DNA from: Lunularia cruciata
Taxonomy: Eukaryota; Streptophyta; Marchantiopsida; Lunulariales; Lunulariaceae
DNA length: 64,000 nt
Reading direction: 5' to 3'
NCBI GenBank assembly: GCA_948567375.1
Contig: OX419755.1
Location: 6,763,001-6,827,000 of the forward strand
The position numbers were made by a program, and so were the translations under genes. A model generated the notes under the pieces. The model was given only the letters and a program-made list of their open reading frames with translations. It had not been told where the DNA came from and did no database searches. Position 1 is the first letter of the stretch. Every line of letters starts with the position of its first letter. Shown piece after piece: positions 12,786 through 22,959 of this stretch.

Positions 12786-13009
12786 TAGTGATGTTTATTT
12801 GGTGGTGTTTGCACTTGGTGGGGTACTTGTGGTGGTTCCGGTTGTGGATTGTAGTTTCTGGTTACTTTGTCATGATGGAATTCTTTGGGGATTCTTGAGG
12901 AGATAGCGCTATAGTACGTAGTGGGTTTACTCGGAGTAGCACTTGATATCAGCATGTATCTCAGGTCCAAGTGAGGAAGGAGATTGACTCTTAGTTGGAG
13001 TTTGGTACA
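12786..13009 (+). pseudogene. Element C gag, 5' end
   Basis: Aligns with the start of gag in B (about 21010-21180 reversed). It is cut at 13006-13009 (TACA) by the insertion of B and resumes at 22956 with the same four bases. The joined target has the same length as the intact gag in B, which fixes the TSD at 4 bp. Confidence 0.88.
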
Positions 13010-13115
13010 TGTCGTGCGTATATACATCGCTACACAACATACATCGCTGTCAACATCATACACTATAAAAGCACAACTCACACATAAGTCATACATAGAC
13101 TCTAAAGTGCCACAA
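13010..13115 (-). repeat. Element B outer Y block (B2)
   Basis: About 106 bp, forming the very 3' end of the element against the TSD. It is almost identical to the inner Y (13572-13677), one difference seen (aaaag versus aaagg). Its end TGTCGTG resembles the start TGTCACG of X. Confidence 0.92.
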
Positions 13116-13569
13116 TAATCAGATTGCTTAACACTTTCAACTCAACTCAACTCAACTCAGATCAGTACTTGATCTGTCACTCTATAAACTGCCAACAACT
13201 GGTCACTGATTACAGTCAAGCCACACCCACTCAAGCATATAGAATCCAGGTGACGCTCACCGGCCTCTGTCCACCATAGCCAGGAACTCGAAGGCTTAAC
13301 ATTAGAGAAGTGAGCTCTCTGGAGCTCACTTCAAAACTATACCCCCTGGACTCGAGCTAGCCCTGAAACCCTAATGGTCCCACTGACGGCACACTTGACG
13401 GTGCAAACGGTGCAAAGTGACGGTGGGCCCCACCGTGAAGTCAGTACCCCGAACACAAAATCTAACCGTCAGAAAGTAGTCCCTGAGAAACTGCTAGAAT
13501 AACTCTAACTACTATCACTGGAACTCCAGTGTTCGAGCATCTAGATGCGGAACTACAAATGGCGTGACA
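13116..13569 (-). repeat. Element B 3' X block (A2)
   Basis: Close copy of the 5' X at 22500-22955. It includes a short TCAAC microsatellite (about 13138-13158). It lies between the two Y blocks. Confidence 0.92.
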
Positions 13570-13571
13570 GC

Positions 13572-13677
13572 TGTCGTGCGTATATACATCGCTACACAAC
13601 ATACATCGCTGTCAACATCATACACTATAAAGGCACAACTCACACATAAGTCATACATAGACTCTAAAGTGCCACAA
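13572..13677 (-). repeat. Element B inner Y block (B1)
   Basis: Second copy of the 106-bp Y sequence, separated from X by two bases. It occupies the place where an ordinary LTR element has its polypurine tract, but is not purine-rich. Confidence 0.92.
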
Positions 13678-13845
13678 TCGCCTCCCTAGCTGGCGGTTAG
13701 GTCCCTCTAACTCCAGATAGCCATCTACTCTAAGTATATGGTATACCCTCTAATGGGCAAAGATCAGGAGGCCGGGTGCTATGGAGCCCCATTGTTAGTC
13801 CCCTGTCAGCAATCTATACCATATAAAGAATGAACTAACTATAGG
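13678..13845 (-). other. Element B 3' untranslated part
   Basis: From the stop after the PHD finger to the inner Y block. No coding sequence. The corresponding part of C is split by the unit at 31574-33507. Confidence 0.7.
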
Positions 13846-14145
13846 TCAAGTACATCTAGGACATAACCACTATCCTTGAGGAACCACCGTGAGGGGAGGA
13901 GTCATACATGCCATATGCCATCCTCTCGAACAGCTATCACACACTAACATAGTAGCAGCTCCACCAGAAGAGCCACATAATATACACCTCAAGCCTGCAC
14001 GTACAAGTGCAAAGCTTGGGTCCATAGTACCATCAATGTTTGGAAGGTGGCATGGTGCACAATTGCGTACATGATCCTTCCAAACAACACCATCACGTCC
14101 TTCTAACAAAAGGACTCCAGATGGCAAAACCTCGCGCACTCTCAA
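13846..14145 (-). pseudogene. Element B PHD finger (end of pol)
   Basis: Follows the integrase. The cysteine/histidine pattern is a complete C4HC3 PHD finger: CILC, then CDSC, W-H-x2-C, and finally WLCPRC before a stop at 13846. PHD fingers bind methylated or unmodified histone H3 tails; at this position G1 and D carry chromodomains, so I infer a role in steering integration. One in-frame stop lies just before WLCPRC; copy C has Gln there but a stop two codons earlier, so both stops arose after the copies separated. The domain was intact in the common source. Confidence 0.88.
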
Positions 14146-15519
14146 GATAGTGCGGCCTGTAGAAACATCAAGTGTCGTCGGTGCTGTCTACTATAGATAT
14201 ACATAGTCACCTGGATGAAATCAACGGATCGAGGGTCTATAACCTCCTCCTCGAATGGTAGCATAGCGTAAAGTATCTCTATGCTAAGCAATCGCCAAGT
14301 TCTCAAAGGCCATCGGCATCACTCTCCGAAAGATCTCTGCCCGCTGAGAACATGCGCTCATCCATACATCGGGGTCATCCAAGTCCAAAACTAAAGTAGC
14401 ATCTCGACGAATGGCTGCAGGTAAATCTGGATCTCATCCATAGAGTAGAAAGTATGGAGAGAAGGATGCTAAGGAGGCTTGCCGGCTGAACCGATAGCCC
14501 ATGGCCAACCAAGGTAACTGGAGATCCCAATCTCCCAAGTGGCCTCTCTGCAAACCATACTTTCGCAATCCTCTCTTCACCGTCTGAACCACTCTCTCTG
14601 CTAAGCCATTTGCCTCAGGGTGATCTCGGGATGTAGTACGATGATCAATCAAAGCCTTGTCACACATGATATGAAACTCTCCCAAGAACTCTGTACCTTG
14701 ATCAGTCAAAACCTCAGCTGGTGCACCAAAATGACTAAGAACTTGATCCAGGAACGAGTAAGCTGTCCCTTCACTAGACTTGTCAGGAAGTGCCACCAAC
14801 TCAATCCACTTGGAGAAGTGCTCCACCATCACCAAAACATACCGATGATGTCTCACAGTCAGCGGTAAAGGTCCGGCGAAGTCCAAACTCCAACGGTAAC
14901 CCAATCCCATGATAGGTAATGGGTGTAACTGTGGCGTAGGAGCATTGAATGATGCTCTAACTCGGTCACAAACCACACATCTGGCAACAAACTGCTGTAC
15001 CTCGGTCTGCATACCGCACCACCAATAATGACTCTGAAGTAAGCTATATGTACGCTTTACTCCAAAATGTCCTAGCTCCTCATGAGCATGACGGACCAAC
15101 TGTGGTCTCTGTGATGGAAGTGGTACTACTCGCACTCTACCATCCTCCCATACACGCAAAAGGTGTCTACCCTCCAATCTGAACCGTCTGGCTCGCTGAA
15201 GAACACGGTCTCTCTCCTTGGCCCCAACTGTGCCACCCACAACACCAGTGCAAAGATAGTCCATCACTAAGACATCATCATGAATGTCTCGCTGAACTGT
15301 ACCAATATCTTCACTCTCTGGATCTGTGACCTCAATAACTCCTCCTGTATGCGCTGAGAGAGATACCACCAAAGTCTTTGCAAATATACACAGAAAGGCC
15401 GATGCATGCCAACCTGGCACCATCTCCTCATCTGTCTCACCATGCCAACGTGCTCCGGTCTGATCCTGCTGGCTGGGACATGGGTTTCTACTCAACCCAG
15501 CTGCATCACGGTTCACCAC
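14146..15519 (-). pseudogene. Element B integrase (DDE type)
   Basis: The main frame (14434-15519) starts with the tail of the RNase H spacer, then the HHCC zinc-binding domain (HEELGHFG and CVVC), then the catalytic core: Asp in WSLDFAG, Asp in LTDQGTEF and Glu in HPEANGLAE about 35 residues on. This is a Ty3-type integrase that would join cDNA to the chromosome. Downstream to 14146 the C-terminal domain has several stops (first after YFLLYG). It leads directly into the PHD finger. Confidence 0.93.
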
Positions 15520-16224
15520 TCCAGGTTTGTGAACAACGGTGAAATCATACTCCTATAAAATCAGAGCCCATCGTGCAAGCTTCCCTGAAAGCTTGTTGGA
15601 CTCCATCAACCACTTCAGCGGCTGATGATCAGTGATGAGAGTGAAGGGGTTACCAAACAGGTAACATCAGAAATGTGCTACTGCCCAAACTGCTGCCAAG
15701 CACTCTCCCTCATATGAACTATACTTTGCCTCCGCTGAATTGTTGGAGCGACTAGCATAGGCCACCACAAACTCCTTCTCCTCATCATCATGCTGGGTGA
15801 GCACCGCTCCAAGCCCCAACATACTCCAATCAGTGTGAACCTGAAATGGTCGTCCCCTGATCGGTCTCCTCAAAATAGGAGCAGATGTCAACCTCTCCTT
15901 GAGGTCTACAAAAGCTCTCTCCTGCTCATCTCCCCAACACCACTCCTGTGTAAGCTTGGTCAGCTTTGTCAAGGCCTTGGCAATGGCACTAAATCCTCTA
16001 ACATAGCGGCGATAGAAGTTCGCCAACCCAAGGAATGCTCGCACTCTACTCACATCCGTAGGCCGAGGAATACGTGCAATAGCCTCCACCTTGGTCTGCT
16101 GGACACCAAGTCCTCCGGGGTAGATTGTGTGACCCAAATACTCAACCTGCTCGTGGAAGAACCTACACTTCCCAGGATGTAGTTTGAGTCCATGAGATCT
16201 CAACCTCTCAAACACCTCCAACAA
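15520..16224 (-). pseudogene. Element B RT connection and RNase H
   Basis: The frame has the Ty3 thumb signature RAFLGLANFYRRYV, then RNase H with VHTDWS (Asp), LGAVLTQ, YASRSNNSAE and YEGECLAAVWA (Glu), a stop after AHF, then the RNase H end with TDHQPLKWLM. RNase H removes template RNA during cDNA synthesis. Stops at 16222-16224, after AHF (15664-15666) and inside the last part. Confidence 0.92.
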
Positions 16225-16851
16225 CTATCTCTCATGCTCCTCCACCGTAGTGCTATAAACCAAAATGTCATCAATATAGCACCGAGCAAAATCCAATCCA
16301 GCTAGGATCCTATCCATGACCCTCTGGAACTCAGCAGGAGCGTTCTTTAACCCAAATGGTAAGAACCTCCACTGATATAACACATCCTTGCCGTGAGGAT
16401 CAATAGCCCAAAATGTTGTCTTGGACTTATCTTCCTTCCTAATCGGCAATTGATCATATCCTGCTCAAAGATCCAAAGTACTGAAGACCTTTGCATGCCC
16501 AATCGCATCAAAAATCTCCTCCGGTGTAGGCATGGCATACCAATCAGCCCTGGTCTATCGGTTGATAGGACGGTAATCTCCACGCATCCGCCTATCTGTA
16601 TAGTTGCCATGCATATCCTTCTTGGCTGGCATCACTGTCGCTGATGCATACTCTCCATGTGAAATCTCCACCAAACCAGCCTCAAAAAGATCACTACTCC
16701 GGCTTTGAATCAATGTCCTCTCCATATCACTATATCGATAAGGACGTCGGAAAATTGGTGTGTCGCTAGTCAGCTCAATCCGTATACCAGGTCCCTTCAG
16801 AGCACCCAAATCCTTCATACTGAAGGCAAAACAACTCGTGTGACTCCTCAA
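16225..16851 (-). pseudogene. Element B reverse transcriptase
   Basis: Motifs in order: FRRPYRYS near the start, KKD and DYRPIN (finger), FSTLDL then AGYDQLPI, FLPFGLKNAPAEFQ, and CYIDDILVYS with the YxDD catalytic pair. Two stops interrupt it, one after RPINR and one after STLDL where Arg is usual. Copies DNA from the element RNA. Placed directly after the methyltransferase and a spacer, unlike ordinary Ty3 elements where protease adjoins RT. Confidence 0.93.
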
Positions 16852-17230
16852 GAACCTCCAAACCCTCCGTCTTTCCTCTCCAGTAAGCTTGGGTCCAAGA
16901 TCTGGCTCCCAAGTATCCTCTGTAATTGTAGTAGGAGTGGAAGACGTACTGACTGGCTGCTACACTGGGCCCTTGGGAGCAATGGTGTCATGCTCCCGAC
17001 CACTAGAGGTCCCAACCTCTGTGTGAAAAACTCCCTCCACTCTGGCTGCAAGCTCCATACGTCCTCTGGCTGCATCTCATGTGGACCAAGGGTGTAATCC
17101 AAGTAGCCCACGCTCACCGTGATGGACTCCAAGTAGAACACTCTCCCTAGTAGCTACTGGATGTGTCCCAAGAATACCATGTCCACTCGGTCCATCGCCC
17201 CCAGCATGTGCCTGAATCATCTCGATAGGC
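16852..17230 (-). pseudogene. Element B spacer between methyltransferase and RT
   Basis: A frame different from the methyltransferase frame is conserved between B and C here (containing VWSLQP and REFFT in both), which suggests that the reading frame shifts just after the methyltransferase. I do not recognise a domain. B has a TGA and a TAG in this frame where C has Gln and Trp. Confidence 0.6.
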
Positions 17231-18261
17231 ACAGGGCTCACAAGTGTCCGAGTGGTGATGCCTATCAAGCGCATCCTACGCTGCTCTGCCAAACCAAGGC
17301 TCACAATCCAGGTCAAACAGTTCAGGTCCATAGCTTGACCTAACACCTGATGCTTAGATGCCTCTGACACTGCTGGAACAGCGGTAATACCGGTGCGAAA
17401 ACCCATTGCCTGCTCTCTCTCATCAGCATTGGGCTCCACCAACTGCTGTAACTGTGAGTCCCAAACAACTCCAGGTCCTCCCTCTTGAAAAGCATGAGAG
17501 CCTGGGAAACTCATGAGTGTGGGAAATGCAGCTCTAGGCTGTCCAACTAGGTTCACCACTGCCATAGGTGACCTATCAGCCACTACCACTGTCTGAGACT
17601 GACGCCCAGCATCCAAGATATCATCAACAAGAATGTGGTCTAGTCGCTGAATCCCATCATAACTACGCTGTAGAACCTCTCTGGGTAAAAGGTTTGTCCA
17701 CCAAAGACGAAGACGATGAGCCCGTGATCCCACTCTGGCTGCATCTAACAATACAGCAGGTCCCATCCAAGAATGGACCTGATGTGTACTCGCCACCACT
17801 CTAGTGCGAGAATCACCCATCAATGGAACGTTCTCCAAAAGGTAAGCCGGAGAAACAGACTGATGAACCTGGAGATGTCATAGTATCCGTAACATCTCCC
17901 AAAACACACCAAAACGAGGATCCTGAAGACCCAAACCGCGGCCCGCACGTGTATGTCCCTAACATGGCCATCCAGAAATCACCAAGTGAACAGGCCCATG
18001 TCTCTCTAGGTCATGCGCCCCCAGTAAGGAAATGTCTCCTGGTAAGGCCTTCTGGTAACCTCTGACTGCTGACATCGATAATAACTTCGGATACCGATAG
18101 GCCAAGTGTGCCACATGATGTAGAGAGACTCGCCTAGCAGTCTCATCTCTCTCTACATACAAGTACCTCTGTACTCGGATACCCGCTTGTAACACCGCAG
18201 CTAGTCCGGTGCTAATCCCACCAAACAACTCCAATAGGCATATCTCCTCTACTGGATACTG
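17231..18261 (-). pseudogene. Element B C5 cytosine DNA methyltransferase domain
   Basis: Motifs lie in canonical order on the minus strand. Motif I: LELFGGISTGLAAVLQAG (SAM binding). Motif IV: SGWPC with the catalytic Cys, followed by GHTRAGRGLGL. Motif VI: LLENV with the catalytic Glu. Motif VIII-like: SRAHRLRLWWTNL, close to Dnmt3/DRM enzymes. Motif IX/X: EREQAMGF and a final LGQAMDLNCLTW block. The enzyme would transfer a methyl group from SAM to cytosine. Two stops sit between motifs IV and VI (TAG right after the catalytic Cys; TGA in LRIL.HLQ). It lies in one polyprotein track between protease and RT, so it belongs to the element and is not a host gene hit by it. Confidence 0.9.
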
Positions 18262-18567
18262 CTAAGCAATGAGTGTGGTATCCAGAGGTGTCAAAGCAAT
18301 TGCCTCTGGAGGCTCATCCTCACACTCATCCCCTGATGGTACGAAGGCTCCACTCCAAGCTTGCTGCACCAACTGATCTGCATGCTGCTGCAATGCCTCC
18401 TCTGAACTCCACAATGGAACATCCAAGGTGGATGGAACAATCCCACTCGTACTCCATAGCCGAGTGATCTCCTCTGGTACTGGAGTATCCTCTGCATGGG
18501 CGTTCCCCTCCAACAAGTCACCAGGCCAAGTGACTGCACCGCTGAAAGCCAAAACTGATGCTGCCAT
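18262..18567 (-). pseudogene. Element B spacer between protease and methyltransferase
   Basis: About 100 codons, acidic, with no recognised domain. Separated from protease by one stop and from the methyltransferase by one TAG (C has TGG at this codon). C has a collinear version at 26085-27110, split by an S2 LTR. Confidence 0.7.
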
Positions 18568-18576
18568 GGTCCCAGA

Positions 18577-19449
18577 CTAAAGTGAGCCAAGACTGCCACT
18601 ACTGAAATGTACTGGTAGACGACATACCCGTCCCTCACCAGACTGCCAACCAGGTCTATAAGAGGCTGTCTCCTCCCAATAGTCAATACTGAAACCCATG
18701 GGGTATAACACTACTCCTCCAACTAGCACATCATATGACTCAGCTATCGTCGCAATAGCCTGAGCTCTCACCACTGAGCTATCAGTCGGATGACCAGGCT
18801 GAACCTGGACAACAAGCTCCCCACGTGTGATGTACTGTGTCGAACCACCACCTAGAGATGTTTGGATCTGAAATGGACACCTCTCCACATCGGTCTTCCG
18901 TAACTCCAGACCAACAACTGCAGCCTTCCCCAACATAAGAGGTTGCGCACTAGAGTCTAACAAGACTCTCTGTGGTGTATAGACCTTCCCTGAAGGTCCC
19001 ACTAAACGAAAGATCCCCCTCTGGTTATCCAATAGGACAACACCAGGTGTAAACCGCGCTCTCTCAAAGGCCAGTCTAGCTGGCAACTCCTCCAGTCTAG
19101 CCGCTGTTGCCTGCCATAAACCACTGGTTGTTGAACGGATCCCATGCTCCTCAACCAAGTCAGCTCCACTACCAACCACCTCTGCTCTAGTAGTAGGAAC
19201 TACACCATCCCTACTCTCACACAACGTGGCAGCCAACCAAAACACTGGGGCTGGGTCAACTCCCAATGTAAACATGTCACTGGCTGAAAATAAAGGATGC
19301 CGCATAATCAGCTGAGCCGCCCCCAACATCATGCTAGACTCAGTCTGTGTAGTAGCAGGTGGCTGACTAGCAGGTACTCCATCAGGTACTCCATCACCAC
19401 CTACCACACCTACACTGGGACGTCTAGGAACCATGGATGTCGTCTGCAA
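18577..19449 (-). pseudogene. Element B aspartic protease
   Basis: A 290-codon open frame. A retropepsin core is visible: VLLDSSAQP (active-site D-S/T-x-A type), MLGKAAVVGL after it, and near the end YDVLVGGVVLYPMGF, the Ty3 protease end signature (ILG-x-P/L in others). It would cut the Gag-Pol precursor. The first amino acids overlap the gag end in another frame, see the gag entry for C at 22960. Confidence 0.85.
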
Positions 19450-19470
19450 TGCCTTAGATAGCGTGAAAGA

Positions 19471-20295
19471 CTAGGGAAGTCTGACCTGTCTCCCAACCTC
19501 TCCTCTCTGTGGGTCCAACTCCACTAATGCTCCTCTAGGCTCTGGAGCACGTACTGCACTCCTAGTCACTGCTGCAGATGCATCCACCTGTGCTGCTCCG
19601 CACATAAAGTCCAAAGCATCTCTATCACCAGCATATGAGGTGGAAGCCTCAGCACCCAAATCTGATCTCCTCTGAGCAATAGCCATACTAGCCAATCTCT
19701 GCTCCAACTGCTCAATCCGAGTAGCCATAGCTGTATCAGAAGTAAGGGCAAGTACCGCACCCCTACTAGGTGTAGATCCTCTACCACCACCTCTACCACC
19801 TCGTCCTCCATGAATTGGAGCTCCTCTACTACCTGCCATAGCAGCCCTACCACTCCGTAACTCCGGGTGTAGGTCAAAACACCGGTCACTAGTGTGACCA
19901 AATCTGTGGCAATGCTCACACTGCCTCTGTGCTGGCTGTGATGCACCAGAGGTATCAGGTCCGCTGCCTTGAGTACACTCTCTCCTATGGTGAGGTCCAC
20001 CACAAGTCCAACAAGCAACACCACCACTCACTGGCTGCTGCTGACCCAAAAATGAGGGTAAGGGTCTAACTCCACTAGGCCCTCCACTCGCTCCATAGGA
20101 TCTGGGCTGTCCACCCTGTCCTTGAAAACCAACTGGGCGTGGTGCACTCTGCTGCACTCTAGAAGAAGTCACAACCGTGGATGAGGTCTCTCTACCAAAT
20201 CCAGCTGTCACCACTCTCTCCTCCACCATGTTGAGCTCAATATGCTCAGCCAAACCAAAGACTACTGCCAAAGTGGGCGAAGTAGCCTGCAACAA
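19471..20295 (-). pseudogene. Element B gag, zinc-knuckle (nucleocapsid) part
   Basis: Two CCHC-type knuckles: CWTCGGPHHRREC (one residue short of the canonical CX2CX4HX4C) and CEHCHRFGHTSDRC (canonical), followed by a Gly/Arg-rich stretch (GGRGGRGGGRG) typical of RNA binding. It continues the gag frame upstream across one TGA. An extra C near 19480 relative to copy C ends the frame early. Confidence 0.9.
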
Positions 20296-20316
20296 CGTAG
20301 CATCACGAACTCTACG

Positions 20317-21180
20317 TCACGACTCCCTGTCCAGTATCCCATACCAAAACTGGACTGCCTGGGCCTCAGTAACTCCCTGAGTGAAACTGATCAGCCGCCT
20401 CATGCGAGTGTATGCCTCGCGTAGGCTCTCTCCAGCCTTCCGCTGGAACTCCTGCAAGCTCCTCAGCTTGTCAGTCCGCACTCCCTGGTAGTTCTGCCTC
20501 AAACATAGGAAGAACTCAACCATGGGGTTAAACCCCGGTACCACACCACCTCCTGCAGCGGTACCTCCACTCGTAGTAGCACTATCTCCAACTAGTGCAC
20601 CTCCACTAGCTCCACCCACACTACTCGAGCTAGAACTCGTAGGTACAGCCGATCTACTCTTGGCCACCGAGCCTGAAGTGATGGAGACATAGTGAGGAGA
20701 CCAATACTGTCTCCATAACTCAATCTCCTCCAAATGAGCTCTCTTGAACTCATGGTAGTCGTCCATTGGTGGACCCTCCAAGTGCTGAAACAACCCCTTC
20801 CATGCCATGAAGGGTGTGAACAAAGTCGGGTTCCGCATCTGCTGCAGATCACACCAACTATCGAACTCCTGGATGAAATCATCCAACTCAATAGTACCCA
20901 CTGTACCAGAGTAACGCCTAGGCCCTTTGGAGGCCCCATAAATCTCGTCCATGTCCCACAACAACGGTGCGGACACACCAAGTGCACTCTCAACTAAATC
21001 AGCTCCTGTGTCAAACTCCAACTCAGAGTCAATCTCCTCCCTCACTGGGACCTGAGATACAGGCTGATACCGAGCACCACTCCGAGTAAACCCACTGCGT
21101 ACTACAAGGCTAACTCCTCCGGAATCTCCAAAGAACTCCGTCGTGACCACGTAATTGCAACAGCAAACCCGAACCACCAA
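20317..21180 (-). pseudogene. Element B gag, capsid part
   Basis: A 287-codon open frame with the Ty3 Gag capsid pattern (LRSLQEFQRKAGESLREAY near its end). Gag packages the RNA into particles. A Ser- and Gly-rich linker lies in the middle. A TGA separates it from the zinc-knuckle part; C has Gln there, so the two were one protein. Confidence 0.88.
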
Positions 21181-22499
21181 CTACAACCGCAAGTCGCAAC
21201 TGCAAGTGCCCCACCAAGTGCCAACACCAACTAGACACCACCCACTAATGTAACTCTAACCGAGATAACTACACTAGGGGAAGGGCAACCTGTAACCTGC
21301 CATCATAACACGCACTCTCACGGTCTGTAGGTCATCACTTCCTGCCTCACCGGAGAGAAACAAAGGTAGTCTAACTAGTCATCACTCCAGCCTCACCACC
21401 GAGAGCACACCAGAGCACCAACGCTCAAAAGTCAAGGCACCTCACACAAATGTGGTGCACAAACAGGAAGCAGAGAATGGAGGGGATCCAATCACAAGAA
21501 ATCTAAACGAAAACCCTCCATCTCATAACACAACACGGGACTGACTCTGCCACCATTTGGCATTTGACATAAGAGTAGTTCGTATCTAAGTCCTAAGCTA
21601 CCAAGATCACCAAGAATGGGATCAAACTGCCTCTCCTAGCCAAAGTTAGATGTGTATAGATAACAGTGGCACAGTCACTATGACAACAAGTGAGGGTGGA
21701 CCAGTTGGCTAGGGCACCAGTCTAGGAACAAGAGATCTAGGGGTCAAACCCTGTTGCGCACAATCTAGCAAGAAAGGCAGATTTTGCCAACCAATGACCA
21801 AGATCTACACTAAACTAGCTAGCCTCACGCCAGCAAGCTGGCTTGCTGGCCTTTTGGCCCTTCTGGGCCTTCGTAGCCTCTCATAGCCCACAGCCCTATG
21901 CCTTGAAGCCTCGAAACGCCGAAATTCAGCCAAATGAGGCCTTTCTTGTTGCCACTTTGAACCTCCTCCAAAATTGGCAAAACTTCTCCAAATCTGCGAA
22001 ACTCCTCCAAACTAGCGAAACTTCTCCAAATCTGGCCAAACAGCAAAACTCCTCCAATTCTGGCCCAAAATCTGACGTAAATCTGACGTAAAATCTGACG
22101 TAAACCCTAAAGATGGATGTCCACCAAATCCCCCGCTAACTTTCCACTCGAGCCAAATTCACAAAACGGGTTTTTCCAAATCACAATTTCATGAGAAGAG
22201 CTTTCCAACTCCACCTTCAATTTCACTTTCTGAGCCCAACTCGCAGCAAATTGGTCTTGCCTTCACCTCCTGAGCTCAAAATCACAACACTGCTAAAAAA
22301 TTGCTCCTTCTTTGCTCAAAATTTGGCCAGCGCTTCCGCACACTGTCCGCCTAACTGCCAAATTTGCATCAACTACACGAGCTTCTGCACACTAGGGAAA
22401 CACAGAACCTGAATTGAGCTACCACGATCCACCGAGCTTGGAGATACCACCAACACTCAACGTTCCTGCACCCGATTTCCCTTGACTTCACTTCCCTGA
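21181..22499 (-). other. Element B leader
   Basis: The 1.3 kb between the 5' X block and gag. No conserved coding frame. It holds runs of near-repeats such as AATCTGACGTAA three times (about 22067-22105). The bases next to X (TCAGGGAAGTG on the minus strand) do not start with TGG and match no tRNA 3' end I know. Confidence 0.75.
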
Positions 22500-22955
22500 T
22501 GTAATCAGATTGCTTAACACTTTCAACTCAACTCAACTCAACTCAGATCAGTACTTGATCTGTCACTCTATAAACTGCCAACAACTGGGCACTGATTACA
22601 GTCAAGCCACACCCACTCAAGTATAGAGAATCCAGGTGACGCTCGCCGGCCTCTGTCCACCATAGCCAGGAACTCGAAGGCTTAACATCAGAGAAGTGAG
22701 CTCTCTGGAGCTCACTTCGAAACTATACCCCCTGGACTCGAGCTAGCACTGAAACCCTAACGGTCCCGCTGATGGCACACTCGACGGTGCAAACGGTGCA
22801 AAGTGATGGTGGGCCCCACCGTGAAGTTAGTACCCCGAACACAAAATCTAACCGTCGGAAAGTAGTCCTTGAGAAATTGCTAGAATAACTCTAACTACCA
22901 TCACTGGAACTCCAGTGTCCGAGCATCTAGATGCGGAACTACAAATGGCGTGACA
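22500..22955 (-). repeat. Element B 5' X block (A1)
   Basis: 456 bp, minus-strand TGTCACGCC to CTGATTACA. It abuts the TSD TACA (22956-22959). It lacks a Y block, unlike the 3' end of the same element. Confidence 0.92.
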
Positions 22956-22959
22956 TACA

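Larger units (their letters stand above)
13010..22955 (-). mobile_element. Element B: youngest, complete methyltransferase/PHD Ty3-like element (9,946 bp)
   Basis: Flanked by TACA on both sides. On the minus strand: X block (22500-22955), 1.3-kb leader, gag, protease, cytosine methyltransferase, RT, RNase H, integrase, PHD finger, short 3' untranslated part, then Y, X, Y. Frames are long but broken by stops, nearly all one C-to-T or G-to-A step from Gln, Arg or Trp codons. CG dinucleotides are still common here, unlike in C and A, so it inserted later. There is no tRNA primer-binding site after X and no polypurine tract before the 3' X, which is abnormal for an LTR retrotransposon. Confidence 0.95.

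Noticed and set aside
14620..16182. Plus-strand frames across integrase and RNase H of B.
   Set aside because: Antisense shadows of pol; no known domain.
17880..17965. Two stop codons in the methyltransferase are shared by B and C, as are a few in RT, RNase H and integrase, which could hint at stop read-through or a source copy with stops.
   Set aside because: C has lost so many Gln, Arg and Trp codons by C-to-T or G-to-A change that coincident stops are expected, and many B stops are not shared. A codon count over many copies would be needed to revive the idea.
20592..20993. Overlapping minus-strand frame of 133 codons in gag of B, and similar frames at 19566-20027 and 18291-18686.
   Set aside because: They are shadows of the gag and protease frames, with no conservation of their own in C.
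13010..22955. Classification of the family as DIRS/Ngaro because of the split repeats.
   Set aside because: No tyrosine recombinase is seen; the integrase has the zinc domain and DDE core of Ty3 elements, and there are target-site duplications.
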